DNA of 64,000 bases from Amycolatopsis sp. NBC_00345 (GCF_036116635.1 NZ_CP107995.1:10478001-10542000); one strand, 5' to 3'. Shown: positions 17,161-26,220, counted from the stretch's first letter. The notes: generated by a model not told the origin, from the letters alone. A program made the numbers and translations.

Positions 17161-19310
17161 CGTTTGAGGGCGAGCTTCGCGAAGTCCTTCAGCCCGGCGT
17201 TCGGCAGGTAGGCGCGGCCGAGCGCGATACCGATCCGAGGCAGGTCCGCCTCGTCGCGGAACGCGAGGTACATCGGCTCGTGCCGGGGCTGGAACTTCGC
17301 CTTGAACGCGTGCAGCGAACGGAATCCGTAGTACGGCTCCATCTTCTCGCCCAGCGCGTCGAGCACCCGCTCCACCGCGCGCGCCGGGCCGGTGTCGCGG
17401 CTGCGGGCCAGCGGCGCGCCCGAAAGCGACACGAACCGCGCCCCCTCCTCGCGGAAGGCGAGGCAGGCCGAGGCGATCAGGAACTCCATCACCGGGCGGA
17501 AACCGCAGGCGCGGCGGCGCATCACGTCGAGCGTCCAGCCGCCGACCGTGCCGGCGCCGGTGTGCACCGGCAGCCACGACGTGACGCCGTGCACGGTGCC
17601 GTCGGCGCCGATCGCCAGCCCGACCCGGGTGGCCGGGTCCATCGCCTGGTCCAGCCCGCCGAGCGTGAACCCCATCTCCGGCATGCCCTTGTCGCCGATC
17701 CACTCCTCCGACAGCGCGCGCACCTGCGCGCGGATGGCGCGCGGCTGTTCGGCCAGGCGCACCAGCCGGAACTCGATGCCGTCCTTGCCCGCCTTGTTGA
17801 GCGCCGAGCGCACGTCCTGCCATGCCTTGCCGCGGAATTCCAGGTGCTCCAGGTCGACCAGGGTGTCCTCGGCGACCTGCACGTGCTGCCAGCCCAGCTC
17901 ACGGGTGACGGCCACGGTGGTCGCCGTCGCGGAGAACACACACGGCACGAGGCCGGTGTTCTCGCACATCTCGGTGAACTCCGTGACGGCCCGGGCGGCT
18001 GAGCCGTCCGGCGCGACCGGGTCGCCGAGCGCGACCGCGACGCCGGCGTGACGCTGGTAGGCGAGGTAGGAACTGCCGTCGGAGGCGACGAAGTAGGCGT
18101 TCTGCGGCCAGGTGGTCATCCACGAGATGGTGCTGCCGCCGTTGCGCCCCAGCAGCATCCGCGCGAACGCCGGGTCCGGGCCGCCGCGGCCGAGCTTGCG
18201 GCAGCGGCGCCGTGAAGGCGCGCGGAACGCGCCGCGCGCGGCGATCAGCAGCATCAGCTCGACTGTCCAGAAGAGATTGTCCACGAAGAACAGTGAGAGG
18301 CCGTGGGCGTCGTAGCCCGTGCGCATCAGCCGCCCCATGGCGACCACACCGCCGACGATGAGCACCTGCGATATCGCGAACAGACACAGCGCCACGGTCC
18401 AGCGCCACGCCGTGCGGCTGCCGCGGCGCAGGCCGTTCAGCATCGGCACCACGAGCGCGCACAGGATCAGGATCTCCACCGGCGACAGGGAAACCGCGTC
18501 GGACGGGCCGAACGGGCCTTCGCCGGGCACCAGCCACATCACCACCTCGGCGCCGGTGAGCAGCAACAGCCCGGCGCACGCCATCAGGCGCAGCTCGCGC
18601 TGTCCCGGCCGGCCCGCCTCCTTGATCCGCGCGGCTCCGACGAGCCGGTGGCCGAGCGGCAGGGCGATCAAGAGCGCGAAGAAGTGCACGAGGTCGGCGA
18701 GCGTCCCGACGTACACGATGGCAATGCACGCGTACACGCACAGGCCGGCGCGAAGCCGGAGCCGCCACGGCGGGCGCAACGCGGCACTGGCCACGGCGAT
18801 GGCCGCCAGCGTGCCGCCGGAGAAGCCGACGTCGAGGGTGCCCCCGATGCGCCCCGCCCAGGCCCAGCCGGAATTGCGGCACAGCTCGAGGAACTGGATC
18901 GCGGCGATCGTGGACACCAGCTGCCCGCCCACGGTCACGGCGATCGCGCGACGTGTGCCGAGCTGCCACTCCGCGAAGCCCGCCAGCAGCGCGAAAGTCC
19001 CCACCATCGGCAGGTAGAACAACGGCCTCAGCGCGAAGAACGGCCCGGTGGCCAGCGTCCACCAGCGCCCGTGCTGCATCGAGGGCAGGCCGTAGGCGTA
19101 GTAGTGGAAGCCCGCCTGGTGCTCGGCCGCGTGCCACAGGGTCCCGGTCGCGATCGCCACGACGAGCATGGCGAGCACAACCGTGGTCGTGAACGGAAGC
19201 CGGTGCCAGAGCACAGCGAGCCGGCCGCGCGGCGGCTCCTCTGCCGCCCGTCCGCGTCCCCCCGTGCCGGCACCGTCGGCGGTCCCCGCCGCCGGCGCTG
19301 CTGTTGTCAT
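17106..19310 (-). CDS. MprF/LysX-like membrane protein with C-terminal DUF2156 aminoacyl-phosphatidylglycerol synthase domain
   Basis: A 734-aa integral membrane protein. The N-terminal half holds several hydrophobic segments, the first six looking rhomboid-like (TVVLAMLVVAIATGTLW, YLPMVGTFALLAGF). The cytosolic C-terminal domain (about 395-720) has SYLAYQRHAGVAVALGDPVA and YYGFRSLHAFKAKFQPRHEPMYLAF, matching the phosphatidylglycerol lysyltransferase (LPG synthase) family. Such proteins transfer amino acids from tRNA to lipids and reduce binding of cationic peptides. The amino acid used cannot be told from sequence. Confidence 0.78.
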   Translation of the reverse strand: MTTAAPAAGTADGAGTGGRGRAAEEPPRGRLAVLWHRLPFTTTVVLAMLVVAIATGTLWHAAEHQAGFHYYAYGLPSMQHGRWWTLATGPFFALRPLFYLPMVGTFALLAGFAEWQLGTRRAIAVTVGGQLVSTIAAIQFLELCRNSGWAWAGRIGGTLDVGFSGGTLAAIAVASAALRPPWRLRLRAGLCVYACIAIVYVGTLADLVHFFALLIALPLGHRLVGAARIKEAGRPGQRELRLMACAGLLLLTGAEVVMWLVPGEGPFGPSDAVSLSPVEILILCALVVPMLNGLRRGSRTAWRWTVALCLFAISQVLIVGGVVAMGRLMRTGYDAHGLSLFFVDNLFWTVELMLLIAARGAFRAPSRRRCRKLGRGGPDPAFARMLLGRNGGSTISWMTTWPQNAYFVASDGSSYLAYQRHAGVAVALGDPVAPDGSAARAVTEFTEMCENTGLVPCVFSATATTVAVTRELGWQHVQVAEDTLVDLEHLEFRGKAWQDVRSALNKAGKDGIEFRLVRLAEQPRAIRAQVRALSEEWIGDKGMPEMGFTLGGLDQAMDPATRVGLAIGADGTVHGVTSWLPVHTGAGTVGGWTLDVMRRRACGFRPVMEFLIASACLAFREEGARFVSLSGAPLARSRDTGPARAVERVLDALGEKMEPYYGFRSLHAFKAKFQPRHEPMYLAFRDEADLPRIGIALGRAYLPNAGLKDFAKLALKRQRVAGVEVDRSEAGTPR

Positions 19311-19641
19311 GTACCGAGTCTGGCCTGCCGACCTAAAGCGAACATCCCTCGTCGGGCGGACTTCTCCCCCTAAGGGAGTGCTACCCCAGGGGGACGCAAC
19401 CCTGACCTAAGGGGGGATGCGGACTCAGGGTCACCGCGGTGAGCAGGGCGGATCCGAGGATGAGAGCGTTGCCGCGTCGGCGAAGGGCAGCGCCGGGCGA
19501 GAACAGGGGTTGACGCGCACCACGGCCCACGATCACCCGTACGGGTAACCGGCGCCGCATTGCCCGCGAAGGTACCCGAAAGACCGGATCACGGGGAATT
19601 CCCCGTCACCACAGCGGATTCGGGATCAAACGGAGGCCGGC
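19311..19641. other. 331-bp intergenic region
   Basis: Lies upstream of the MprF-like gene and downstream of the HAD gene, both leftward. It must hold the promoter of the former. Apart from a short palindrome at 19591-19606, nothing recognisable is seen. Confidence 0.4.
19591..19606. promoter_or_regulatory. 16-bp perfect palindrome
   Basis: ACGGGGAATTCCCCGT is its own reverse complement. It lies 36 bp past the stop of the HAD hydrolase gene and upstream of the MprF-like gene. It could be an operator for the latter; without a loop it is a poor terminator. Confidence 0.3.
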
Positions 19642-20346
19642 TCAGCCGAGTACCGCCTTGCGCACCGAGTCCAGATCGCTCAGATCGGCCAGCACCGTAT
19701 GGGCGCCGGCGGCCCGCAGTTCCTCCGCGCTGTAACGCCCGGTCGCGACGGCGACCGAGACGGCGCCGTTGTCGAGCGCGGCCCCGACGTCGGCCGGGGT
19801 GTCCCCGATGACCACCACGGCGTCCGGGGCGAAGGTGGCGGCGTGCTTGGCAGCCGCGGCGGAAACGGCGTGCGGCACGAGGTCCGGACGGTGCGCCGAG
19901 AGCGAGCCGTAACCGCCGATCGCCAGGTCCAGGTGCTCGTCGAGGCCGAACGCCGCGAGCTTGTGCACGGAGATCTCCGGCAGGTTGCCGGTGACGAGCG
20001 TCTGCACCACGCCGCCGTGCCCCGCCATGGCCGCCAACGCGGCCGCGGCGCCGTCGAGGGCCCGGCCACGCTCGTGCAGCGTGGCGCTCTCACGCTCGGA
20101 GATGGCGATCAGCTCGGCCCACAGCCGCTGGATCGTCTCCTCGTCCGGCTCGATCCCGTGGCTGGTCAGGAGGTCGCCGCTGATCGCGCGCTCGGTGTTG
20201 CCGCCGAAGTCCGGGTGCGCGCTCAGCTCGGTGCCCGTGGCCGCGAGGAGCGCCGCCGTGTACCAGCGGAGGCCGACGCCGCTGTAGTCCACGAGGGTGT
20301 GGTCGATGTCCCAGAGCACCAGCCGGTGCGGGTGTGTACTCGTCAC
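19642..20346 (-). CDS. HAD-family hydrolase (phosphoglycolate-phosphatase-like)
   Basis: A 234-aa haloacid-dehalogenase phosphatase. Motif I LWDIDHTLVDYSG carries the nucleophile and acid-base Asp pair (Asp-x-Asp as DID). Motif II is LVTGN, and motif IV is VVIGDTPADVGAAL. A helical cap domain lies between. The GTG start at 20346 sits just before the conserved core. The physiological phosphate ester is not predictable. It is followed 42 bp upstream on the same strand by yjbQ. Confidence 0.82.
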   Translation of the reverse strand: MTSTHPHRLVLWDIDHTLVDYSGVGLRWYTAALLAATGTELSAHPDFGGNTERAISGDLLTSHGIEPDEETIQRLWAELIAISERESATLHERGRALDGAAAALAAMAGHGGVVQTLVTGNLPEISVHKLAAFGLDEHLDLAIGGYGSLSAHRPDLVPHAVSAAAAKHAATFAPDAVVVIGDTPADVGAALDNGAVSVAVATGRYSAEELRAAGAHTVLADLSDLDSVRKAVLG

Positions 20347-20388
20347 GGCCGCGAGGCTACCGCGAAGAGTTTTCAACGTCTGGTGACT

Positions 20389-20799
20389 TCAGCCCGCGAG
20401 CAGGCTGAACCGCACCCGCCGGACCGGGTTGTCCACGTTGGTGTCCACCAGGCAGATCGACTGCCAGGTGCCCAGCAGCAGGAGCCCGCCCAGCACCGGG
20501 ATGGTCGCGTACGGCGGCACCAGCGCGGGCAGCACGTGGTCACGGCCGTGGCCCGCGCTGCCGTGCCGGTGTTGCCAGCGCCCGTCGCGGGGGAGCAGGT
20601 CGTCGAGGGCGGCGAGCAGGTCGTCGTCGCTCCCGGCGCCGGTCTCCAGCACCGCGAGCCCGGCGGTGGCGTGCGGCACCCACACGTGCAGCAGGCCGTC
20701 GGTGCAGTCGGCGTCGCGCAGGAACTTCTCGGCCTCGTGGGTGAGGTTGTGCACCACGGCGGTGTTGCCGGTGTGCACCTCGATTTCGGTGGAGTACAT
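20389..20799 (-). CDS. YjbQ/UPF0047 family protein
   Basis: A 136-aa protein of the YjbQ fold (secondary thiamine-phosphate synthase activity reported for the E. coli member). Conserved blocks are VHNLTHEAEKFL, LHVWVPHATAGLAVLE (the conserved PH-TAG motif), PRDGRWQHRHGSAGHGRDH and LLLGTWQSICLVDTN. It begins with ATG and precedes the HAD gene. The biological role remains uncertain. Confidence 0.85.
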   Translation of the reverse strand: MYSTEIEVHTGNTAVVHNLTHEAEKFLRDADCTDGLLHVWVPHATAGLAVLETGAGSDDDLLAALDDLLPRDGRWQHRHGSAGHGRDHVLPALVPPYATIPVLGGLLLLGTWQSICLVDTNVDNPVRRVRFSLLAG

Positions 20800-20820
20800 G
20801 CCCGCCAGCGTAGGTCGCGC

Positions 20821-21465
20821 TCAGGAGCCCAGGTACCGGAGCACGGCGAGGACCCGCCGGTTGTCGCCCTCGGACGGCGGCAGCCCGAGCTTGCCGAAGA
20901 TGCTCGTCACGTACTTCTCCACCGAGCCCGCCGAGACGAACAGGGCGCCGGCGATCGCGGAGTTCGACCGGCCCTCGGCCATCAGGCCCAGCACCTGCCG
21001 CTCACGCGCGGTCAGCTCCGCCAGCGCGCCGGAGCGGCGGGTGACGCTGAAGAGCTGGCTCACCACCTCCGGGTCCAGCACGGTTTCCCCGGCGGCCACC
21101 CGGCGCAGCGCGTCGAGGAAGTCCGAGACCTCGGCGACGCGGTCCTTCAGCAGGTAGCCGACGCCGCCGGCGCGGTCGGCCAGCAGCTGCGCCGCGTACT
21201 TCGTCTCGACGTACTGCGAGAACAGCAGGATCGCCCGCCCCGGCTGCTCGCTGCGCAGCGCGATCGCCGCGCGCAAGCCTTCGTCGGTGTGCGTCGGCGG
21301 CATCCGGATGTCCACAATGGACACGTCGGGCTCGTGTTCGAGGACGGCGGCGCGTAACGCCACGGCGTCCTTCACGGCTGCGGCGACTTCGTGCCCGCGC
21401 AGCGTGAGCAGTTCGACGAGCCCGTGGCGCAGGATGGTCGAATCCTCCGCGATGACGATCCGCAC
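20821..21465 (-). CDS. NarL/LuxR-family response regulator
   Basis: A 214-aa DNA-binding response regulator. Receiver domain 1-120: acidic pocket IAEDS, phospho-acceptor Asp52 in IVDIRMPP and conserved Lys in YLLKDRV. The C-terminal LuxR helix-turn-helix is at about 150-205 (LTARERQVLGLMAEGRSN). It lies 31 bp after the histidine kinase gene on the same strand, so the two form one two-component system. The start is GTG. Confidence 0.9.
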   Translation of the reverse strand: MRIVIAEDSTILRHGLVELLTLRGHEVAAAVKDAVALRAAVLEHEPDVSIVDIRMPPTHTDEGLRAAIALRSEQPGRAILLFSQYVETKYAAQLLADRAGGVGYLLKDRVAEVSDFLDALRRVAAGETVLDPEVVSQLFSVTRRSGALAELTARERQVLGLMAEGRSNSAIAGALFVSAGSVEKYVTSIFGKLGLPPSEGDNRRVLAVLRYLGS

Positions 21466-21496
21466 GCGTCCCCCTTTTCGCCGCCCGCGCCCGACT

Positions 21497-22762
21497 CTAG
21501 CGAGGCAACGGCACCGCCGCGGTGACGGTGGTGGGCCCGCCGGGCGGGCTGGCGACGGACAGTTCGCCGTCGACCGTCCGCAGCCGGTCCGCGAGCCCGG
21601 CGAGGCCGCCGCCCGGTATCACCGCCGCGCCGCCCGTGCCGGTGTCGGCGACGACCAGCCGCAGCACGCCGTCGTTTTCGGTGAGCGCCAGCCGGACCCG
21701 GGAACGTGTGTGCTTCGCGGCGTTCGTGAGCAGCTCGGCCGCGCTGAAGTAGACGATCGTCTCGACCGAGGGCGGCGGACGGCGGGGCAGGTCGACCTCG
21801 ACCCGCGCGTCGATCCCGGACGTCGCGACCAAAGTGGACAGTGCCACGTCCAGGCCCGCGTCGAGCGCGGCCGGGTGGATGCCGCGGGCGAGGTCGCGCA
21901 GCTCGGTCAGCGCCTGCTTGGCGTTGGCGTGCGCGGCGGTCACCAGGTCCCGGACCTGGCCGACGTCGACCTCCTCGCCGCCCAGCTCCTCCTTCGCCAG
22001 CCCGAGCCGCATGGCGAGCGCGACCAGCTGGGCCTGCGCGCCGTCGTGGAGGTCCCGCTCGATCCGGCGCAGCCGCAGCGCCGCGTCTTCGACGGCGGTC
22101 GCGCGGCTCTCTTCCAGGTCGCGCACCCGCTCGCTGAGCCGGCGCTGGCCCAGCACGCCGGCCACGAACACGCGGTCGACCGTGGTCAGCGTGTGGATCG
22201 TCCGGGGCAGCACGGCCAGCACGGCGATCCCGGACGCCGCCCAGAGCAGCGTGCCCGCCCAGGCGCCGCTGTGGATGTCGAACATCGGCATGACCGCGCC
22301 GTCGAGGGGAAACCACAGCACGAGGTAGCTGATCGAGGCACCGGCGTACAGCGCCATCAGGCCCACCAGGAAGAGGCTGACCAGCGTCCACGGCAGCCGC
22401 AGCAGCAGGTACGCCACGGCCCGCCAGGCGATCGGGTCGCCGATCCGTGTTTTCAGCCAGCGCCACAGCCCCGGCTCCAGCGCCACCGGGCGCGGGGCGG
22501 GCACCCGCACGCCGAGCAGTGTGCCGGCCAGCCGCCGGTGCGCGGCCCCGACGGCCCGGGCGCCGTCCAGCACCGCCGCGAGCACGGCCGGTCCGACGAC
22601 CAGCGGGGAGAGCGCGACGCCGGCCACCACACCGGCCAGCACGCCGACCAGCGCGACCAGGGAGAACGCGCCGGCGAACACCAGCCACGCCGTCTCGCGC
22701 GCGGTGTGGCGCAGCGGCACCGGCCGCAGCAGCCGGCGCACCGCGTGGGGACTCCTGGTCAC
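21497..22762 (-). CDS. NarL-type sensor histidine kinase
   Basis: A 421-aa membrane kinase. The N-terminal sensor region (about 1-190) has several hydrophobic segments (LVFAGAFSLVALVGVLAGVV, LVSLFLVGLMALYAGAS) and almost no extracellular loop. The HisKA_3 dimerisation box is ERDLHDGAQAQLVAL, with the phosphorylated His; the ATPase domain has the N box (AAELLTNAAKHT) and GGGLAGLADR. The signal may be membrane state, but this is only inferred from the lack of an external domain. Confidence 0.88.
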   Translation of the reverse strand: MTRSPHAVRRLLRPVPLRHTARETAWLVFAGAFSLVALVGVLAGVVAGVALSPLVVGPAVLAAVLDGARAVGAAHRRLAGTLLGVRVPAPRPVALEPGLWRWLKTRIGDPIAWRAVAYLLLRLPWTLVSLFLVGLMALYAGASISYLVLWFPLDGAVMPMFDIHSGAWAGTLLWAASGIAVLAVLPRTIHTLTTVDRVFVAGVLGQRRLSERVRDLEESRATAVEDAALRLRRIERDLHDGAQAQLVALAMRLGLAKEELGGEEVDVGQVRDLVTAAHANAKQALTELRDLARGIHPAALDAGLDVALSTLVATSGIDARVEVDLPRRPPPSVETIVYFSAAELLTNAAKHTRSRVRLALTENDGVLRLVVADTGTGGAAVIPGGGLAGLADRLRTVDGELSVASPPGGPTTVTAAVPLPR

Positions 22763-22827
22763 CCGGCCGAGTCTGCCGCGCGGGACGCCGCCCGCCCATC
22801 CGGTTTTCCCTACACTCCCGAGAAGTC

Positions 22828-22876
22828 CGTCAAGGCCTCCTTACCCGCGTGCGACGCGGGTAAGGAGGCCTTGACG
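22828..22876 (-). terminator. 22-bp perfect hairpin ending the desaturase operon
   Basis: Arms 22828-22849 and 22855-22876 are perfectly complementary around TGCGA. The hairpin starts 24 bp after the stop of the 75-aa gene, where an operon terminator is expected. Its core AAGGCCTCC/GGAGGCCTT recurs in another hairpin at 55693-55732, so it may also belong to a repeat family. Confidence 0.65.
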
Positions 22877-22900
22877 GCGTTTGCGGCGGCGGCGTCGACG

Positions 22901-23128
22901 TCACCGCTCGGAGTCCGGCTCCGTGGCCCGCTGGAGACGCTCCTCGTCGGCCTGCGCCTTGCCGGCCGCCTCCCGCATCTCGATCAGGTCGGTCATCCAG
23001 TCGCCGGTCTCGCGCGCGATGTCGCGCACGGCGCCGGTGATGATCGTCGCGATGGCCCCGATGTGGGTGGCCGCCGATTCCGTGAGCTCCTGCACCGTGT
23101 CCTTGCCGCTTTCGAACTGACCCACCAT
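22901..23128 (-). CDS. Small 75-aa protein, last gene of the desaturase operon
   Basis: An unrecognised protein encoded 9 bp after the desaturase gene and just before a strong hairpin, so it is probably co-transcribed with it. The middle (about 18-40, AATHIGAIATIITGAVRDIA) is moderately hydrophobic and could form an amphipathic or membrane-skimming helix. The C-terminal third is highly charged (QADEERLQR, EPDSER). There are no cysteines or catalytic motifs. It has an ATG start with AGGGAA upstream. The evidence that it is real is position, start context and normal codon use. Confidence 0.6.
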   Translation of the reverse strand: MVGQFESGKDTVQELTESAATHIGAIATIITGAVRDIARETGDWMTDLIEMREAAGKAQADEERLQRATEPDSER

Positions 23129-23137
23129 GAGAGTTCC

Positions 23138-24259
23138 CTAAGCTGCTCGGAGTCGTTTGTCGTGGTTCAGGCTATCCGCAGGCGGGGTCGGCTGCCCGAT
23201 CCTGTCCGGCAGCGCCAGTTTCACGATCTTCTTCGCCACCGACCACAGCTGCCGGTGCAGCGGGCCGGTGTGGTACGGCAGGCCGTAGCGCTCGCAGATG
23301 TCCCGCACCTCGCCGGCGATCTGCGGGTAGCGCCGCGCCGGGATGTCCGGGAACAGGTGGTGCTCGATCTGGTGCGAGAGGTTGCCGGACAGCAGGTGGA
23401 ACAGCGGACTGCCGCTGATGTTCGCCGAGCCGAGGATCTGGCGCAGGTACCACTGGCCGCGCGACTCGTTCTCGGTCTCCTCCTCGGTGAAGCTCTCGAC
23501 GTCGGCGGGGAAGTGGCCGCAGAAGATGATCGAGAACGCCCAGAGGTTGCGGACCAGGTTCGCGCTCGCGTTGCCCAGCAAGGTCAGCGGCGCGAGCGGG
23601 CCGGTCAGCGCGGGGAACAGCAGGTAGTCCTTGCCGACCTGCCGGGCCGCCTTGCGCACGATCTTGCGCAGCACCGGCACGTTCTCGGCCCAGCTCCGCT
23701 CGCCCTTGACGACCCGCTCGATCTCGAGGTCGTGGAACATCACGCCCCACTGGAAGAACATGGCGAGCAGCGTGGCGTACACCGGGTTGCCCAGGTAGTA
23801 CGGGTGCCACTTCTGCGCGGTGTCCATCCGCAGCACGCCGTAGCCGACGTCCCGGTCCTTGTCGATGATGTTCGTGAACGTGTGGTGGATGTAGTTGTGG
23901 GAGTGCCGCCAGTTCTCGGCGGGCGCCACGGTGTCCCACTCGAAGCGCTGCGAGCTCAGCTCCGGGATGCGCGTCCAGTCGTACTGGCCGTGCATCACGT
24001 TGTGGCCGATCTCCATGTTGTCCAGGATCTTGGCCAGCGACAGCGCGGCGACGCCGGCCAGCCACGCGGGCGGCAGGAACCCGGCGAACAGCAGCCCGCG
24101 GCCGGTGACCTCGAGCGCGCGCTGGGTCTTGATGATGTTCCGGATGTACTCGACGTCGGTCTCGCCGAGGTCGTCGACGATCCGCTGGCGGAGCGCGTCG
24201 AGCTCGCGGCCGAACTCCTCGACCTGTTCCGGGGTCAGGCGGTCCTGAAGACCGGTCAT
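23138..24259 (-). CDS. Membrane acyl-CoA/fatty-acid desaturase (DesA3-like)
   Basis: A 373-aa integral membrane di-iron desaturase that introduces a double bond (probably delta-9) into acyl chains. The three histidine boxes are present: HNVMH (86-90), HSHNYIHH (119-126) and HQIEHH near residue 300. Hydrophobic stretches occur near residues 55-75 and in the middle of the chain. The gene follows its putative electron-donor reductase by 64 bp, the arrangement of the mycobacterial DesA3/Rv3230c pair. Fatty-acid unsaturation adjusts membrane fluidity. Confidence 0.9.
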   Translation of the reverse strand: MTGLQDRLTPEQVEEFGRELDALRQRIVDDLGETDVEYIRNIIKTQRALEVTGRGLLFAGFLPPAWLAGVAALSLAKILDNMEIGHNVMHGQYDWTRIPELSSQRFEWDTVAPAENWRHSHNYIHHTFTNIIDKDRDVGYGVLRMDTAQKWHPYYLGNPVYATLLAMFFQWGVMFHDLEIERVVKGERSWAENVPVLRKIVRKAARQVGKDYLLFPALTGPLAPLTLLGNASANLVRNLWAFSIIFCGHFPADVESFTEEETENESRGQWYLRQILGSANISGSPLFHLLSGNLSHQIEHHLFPDIPARRYPQIAGEVRDICERYGLPYHTGPLHRQLWSVAKKIVKLALPDRIGQPTPPADSLNHDKRLRAA

Positions 24260-24323
24260 GGGTTCCTCCTGTGGCTTGCGGGAAACCGGGGCGCGTGAGC
24301 GACGCCTCGCCCACGCCGTCCGG

Positions 24324-25412
24324 CTAGGCGTTGATCTCGACGTCCCCGACGGGGACGCTGATGCAGAGCTGGATTTCCTCGTTCTCTTCGCCGGAGACCT
24401 CGCCGGTGCGGGCGTTGCGCACGCGTCCGGCGGTCTTGACCTGGGTGCAGGAGAAGCAGATGCCCATCCGGCAGCCGTGCTCCGGCGACAGGCCCGCGTC
24501 CTCGGCCTGCTCCAGCAGCGGCTTGCCCGAGTTGTCGCACTCGCGCCCGCTGCGCGCGAAGCGCACCCGGCCCTCGGCGGCCGCCGCGTCGAAGGTCAAC
24601 GGCGGCGCCGTGAACTCTTCGGTGTGCAGCCGTTCACTCAATCCTTCGGCGCCGAACTGCTCGCGGACCGAGTCCATCAGCGGCTTCGGGCCGCAGAGGT
24701 AGGTCTCGGCGTCGCGGTACCAGGGCGCGGCCGTGGCGAGGTGCTTCTTCGTGAAGAAGCCGTGCAGGTTCCCGCCGCGACGGCTGTGGGTGTGCGCGTG
24801 CACTACGCGCAGTCCCGGGTGCGCCGCCGCGAGCGCGTCCAGCTCCTCGCGGTAGAGCACGTCGGACGCGGTGTTGGAGTAGTGCAGGAAGACGATTTCG
24901 CCCCGGTGTCCCTCGGCGACGAGCGTGCGCACCATCGCGAGCACCGGCGTGACCCCGCTGCCGCCGCTGACCAGGAGGATCTTCTCCGGCCTCGGCGTCG
25001 GCAGGGTGAACTCTCCGTCCGGTTGGGACAGTCCGAAGACCGTGCCGACGCGGGTGGTCTCCTGCAGGTGCCGGGAGACCAGGCCCTGCGGGTCGGCCTT
25101 CACGGTGAACTCGAGGTCGCCGCCCTGCGGGCCGCACGGCGAGTAGCAACGGGTGCGCCGCACGCCGTCGATCTCCACGGTCAGCCGCACGTACTGGCCG
25201 GCGTTGAAGTCCTGCCACGCGCGGCTGGGCCGGACGCTGAACGTGACCGTGTCCGGCGTCTGGCGCCGGACGGCCGTGACCCGCCCGCGGATCTCGCGGC
25301 GGACCAGCATCGGGTCGACGAGTTCCAGGTAGCGGTCCACGCCGTGGGGGGTGAGCAGTGCCTCGGCGAGCGAGGCGAGGCTGCGTACCCGGCGGGGGAG
25401 CAGTGTGGCCAT
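24324..25412 (-). CDS. Ferredoxin-NADP reductase with C-terminal 2Fe-2S domain, electron donor to the desaturase
   Basis: A 362-aa oxidoreductase resembling mycobacterial Rv3230c. The FAD domain contains RCYSPCG; the NAD(P)-binding domain has VSGGSGVTPVLAMVRTL and YLCGPKPLMDSV. The C-terminal plant-type ferredoxin domain carries the cluster ligands in CRMGICFSC and the later LCIS. It passes electrons from NAD(P)H to the desaturase encoded next. The ATG at 25412 has GGAGG upstream. The operator candidate at 25445-25466 lies 32 bp before this start. Confidence 0.9.
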   Translation of the reverse strand: MATLLPRRVRSLASLAEALLTPHGVDRYLELVDPMLVRREIRGRVTAVRRQTPDTVTFSVRPSRAWQDFNAGQYVRLTVEIDGVRRTRCYSPCGPQGGDLEFTVKADPQGLVSRHLQETTRVGTVFGLSQPDGEFTLPTPRPEKILLVSGGSGVTPVLAMVRTLVAEGHRGEIVFLHYSNTASDVLYREELDALAAAHPGLRVVHAHTHSRRGGNLHGFFTKKHLATAAPWYRDAETYLCGPKPLMDSVREQFGAEGLSERLHTEEFTAPPLTFDAAAAEGRVRFARSGRECDNSGKPLLEQAEDAGLSPEHGCRMGICFSCTQVKTAGRVRNARTGEVSGEENEEIQLCISVPVGDVEINA

Positions 25413-25444
25413 CACGCCTCCAGAGGTTCGAGTGACCAGAAGTT

Positions 25445-25466
25445 TGAGTGCACAGTTGTACACTCA
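25445..25466. promoter_or_regulatory. Near-palindromic operator candidate for the FabR/DesT-like regulator
   Basis: The 22-bp site TGAGTG-CACAGTTGTA-CACTCA has perfect 6-bp outer arms and partial inner symmetry (ACA/TGT). It sits between the divergent reductase-desaturase operon and the TetR gene, 32 bp from the first start and 55 bp from the second. Its position and symmetry fit autoregulation by the adjacent TetR protein. Binding is inferred. Confidence 0.6.
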
Positions 25467-25521
25467 CTAGTGTGGGGGCACGGACGGGTGTGCTGTCAAC
25501 GCGAGAGTGAGGTGATGTGAC

Positions 25522-26196
25522 GTGTGCCATGACGAAGCCGTCAGTACGCTGCCGGACGTGGTGGGAGTCGAGGAGCCGGTGACCAGGCAGGAGCGCAAGC
25601 AGCGGACCCGTCAGGCGCTGCTCGACGCCGCGCTGGAGCTGCTGGCCGACCGCGGTTTCGCGAGCCTTTCCCTGCGTGAGGTCGCCAAGCGCGCGGGCAT
25701 CGTGCCCACGGCGTTCTACCGGCATTTCGCGTCGATGGAGGAGCTGGGCGTCGCCCTCGTCGAGGAGGCGACGCGGACGCTGCGCGACATGATCCGCGCC
25801 GCCCGGACCGACCGGAACAGCTACCGGCGGATGATCCAGGCCTCGGTGCGCACGCTGTACGAACACGTCCGCGCCCAGGAGGACCACTTCCGGTTCCTCA
25901 CGCGCGAGCGCTACAGCGGCACCGGCCCGGTGGCGCGGGCCATCGCCGTGGAGCTGAAGCTGTTTTCCAGCGAGCTGGCGATCGACCTCGCCCGGTTCGA
26001 CCACCTGCGGGAATGGCCGTCCGAAGACCTGTACATCCTGGCCGACCTGATCGTCACGGCGATGCTCGCCACGGTCGTCGACCTCCTGGAAGCCCGCCCC
26101 GGCGACGCGGAGGCGGACGCGCGCACGATCGCCGTCGCGGAGAAGCGGCTGCGGCTGATCCTGCTCGGCGTGCCCCGCTGGCAGCCGTCCGCCTAG
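25522..26196 (+). CDS. TetR-family regulator, FabR/DesT-like
   Basis: A 224-aa repressor-type protein. After a 20-residue leader, the helix-turn-helix (RQALLDAALELLADRG, then LREVAKRAGIVPTAFYRHF) closely resembles FabR and DesT, regulators of unsaturated fatty-acid genes that sense acyl-CoA composition. The C-terminal ligand domain is helical. It is divergent from the desaturase operon, the same arrangement as desT with its desaturase genes in Pseudomonas. The start is GTG with GAGGTGA upstream. Confidence 0.85.
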   Translation: MCHDEAVSTLPDVVGVEEPVTRQERKQRTRQALLDAALELLADRGFASLSLREVAKRAGIVPTAFYRHFASMEELGVALVEEATRTLRDMIRAARTDRNSYRRMIQASVRTLYEHVRAQEDHFRFLTRERYSGTGPVARAIAVELKLFSSELAIDLARFDHLREWPSEDLYILADLIVTAMLATVVDLLEARPGDAEADARTIAVAEKRLRLILLGVPRWQPSA

Positions 26197-26220
26197 CGGG
26201 CGAACCGCTCACCCGTCTGC

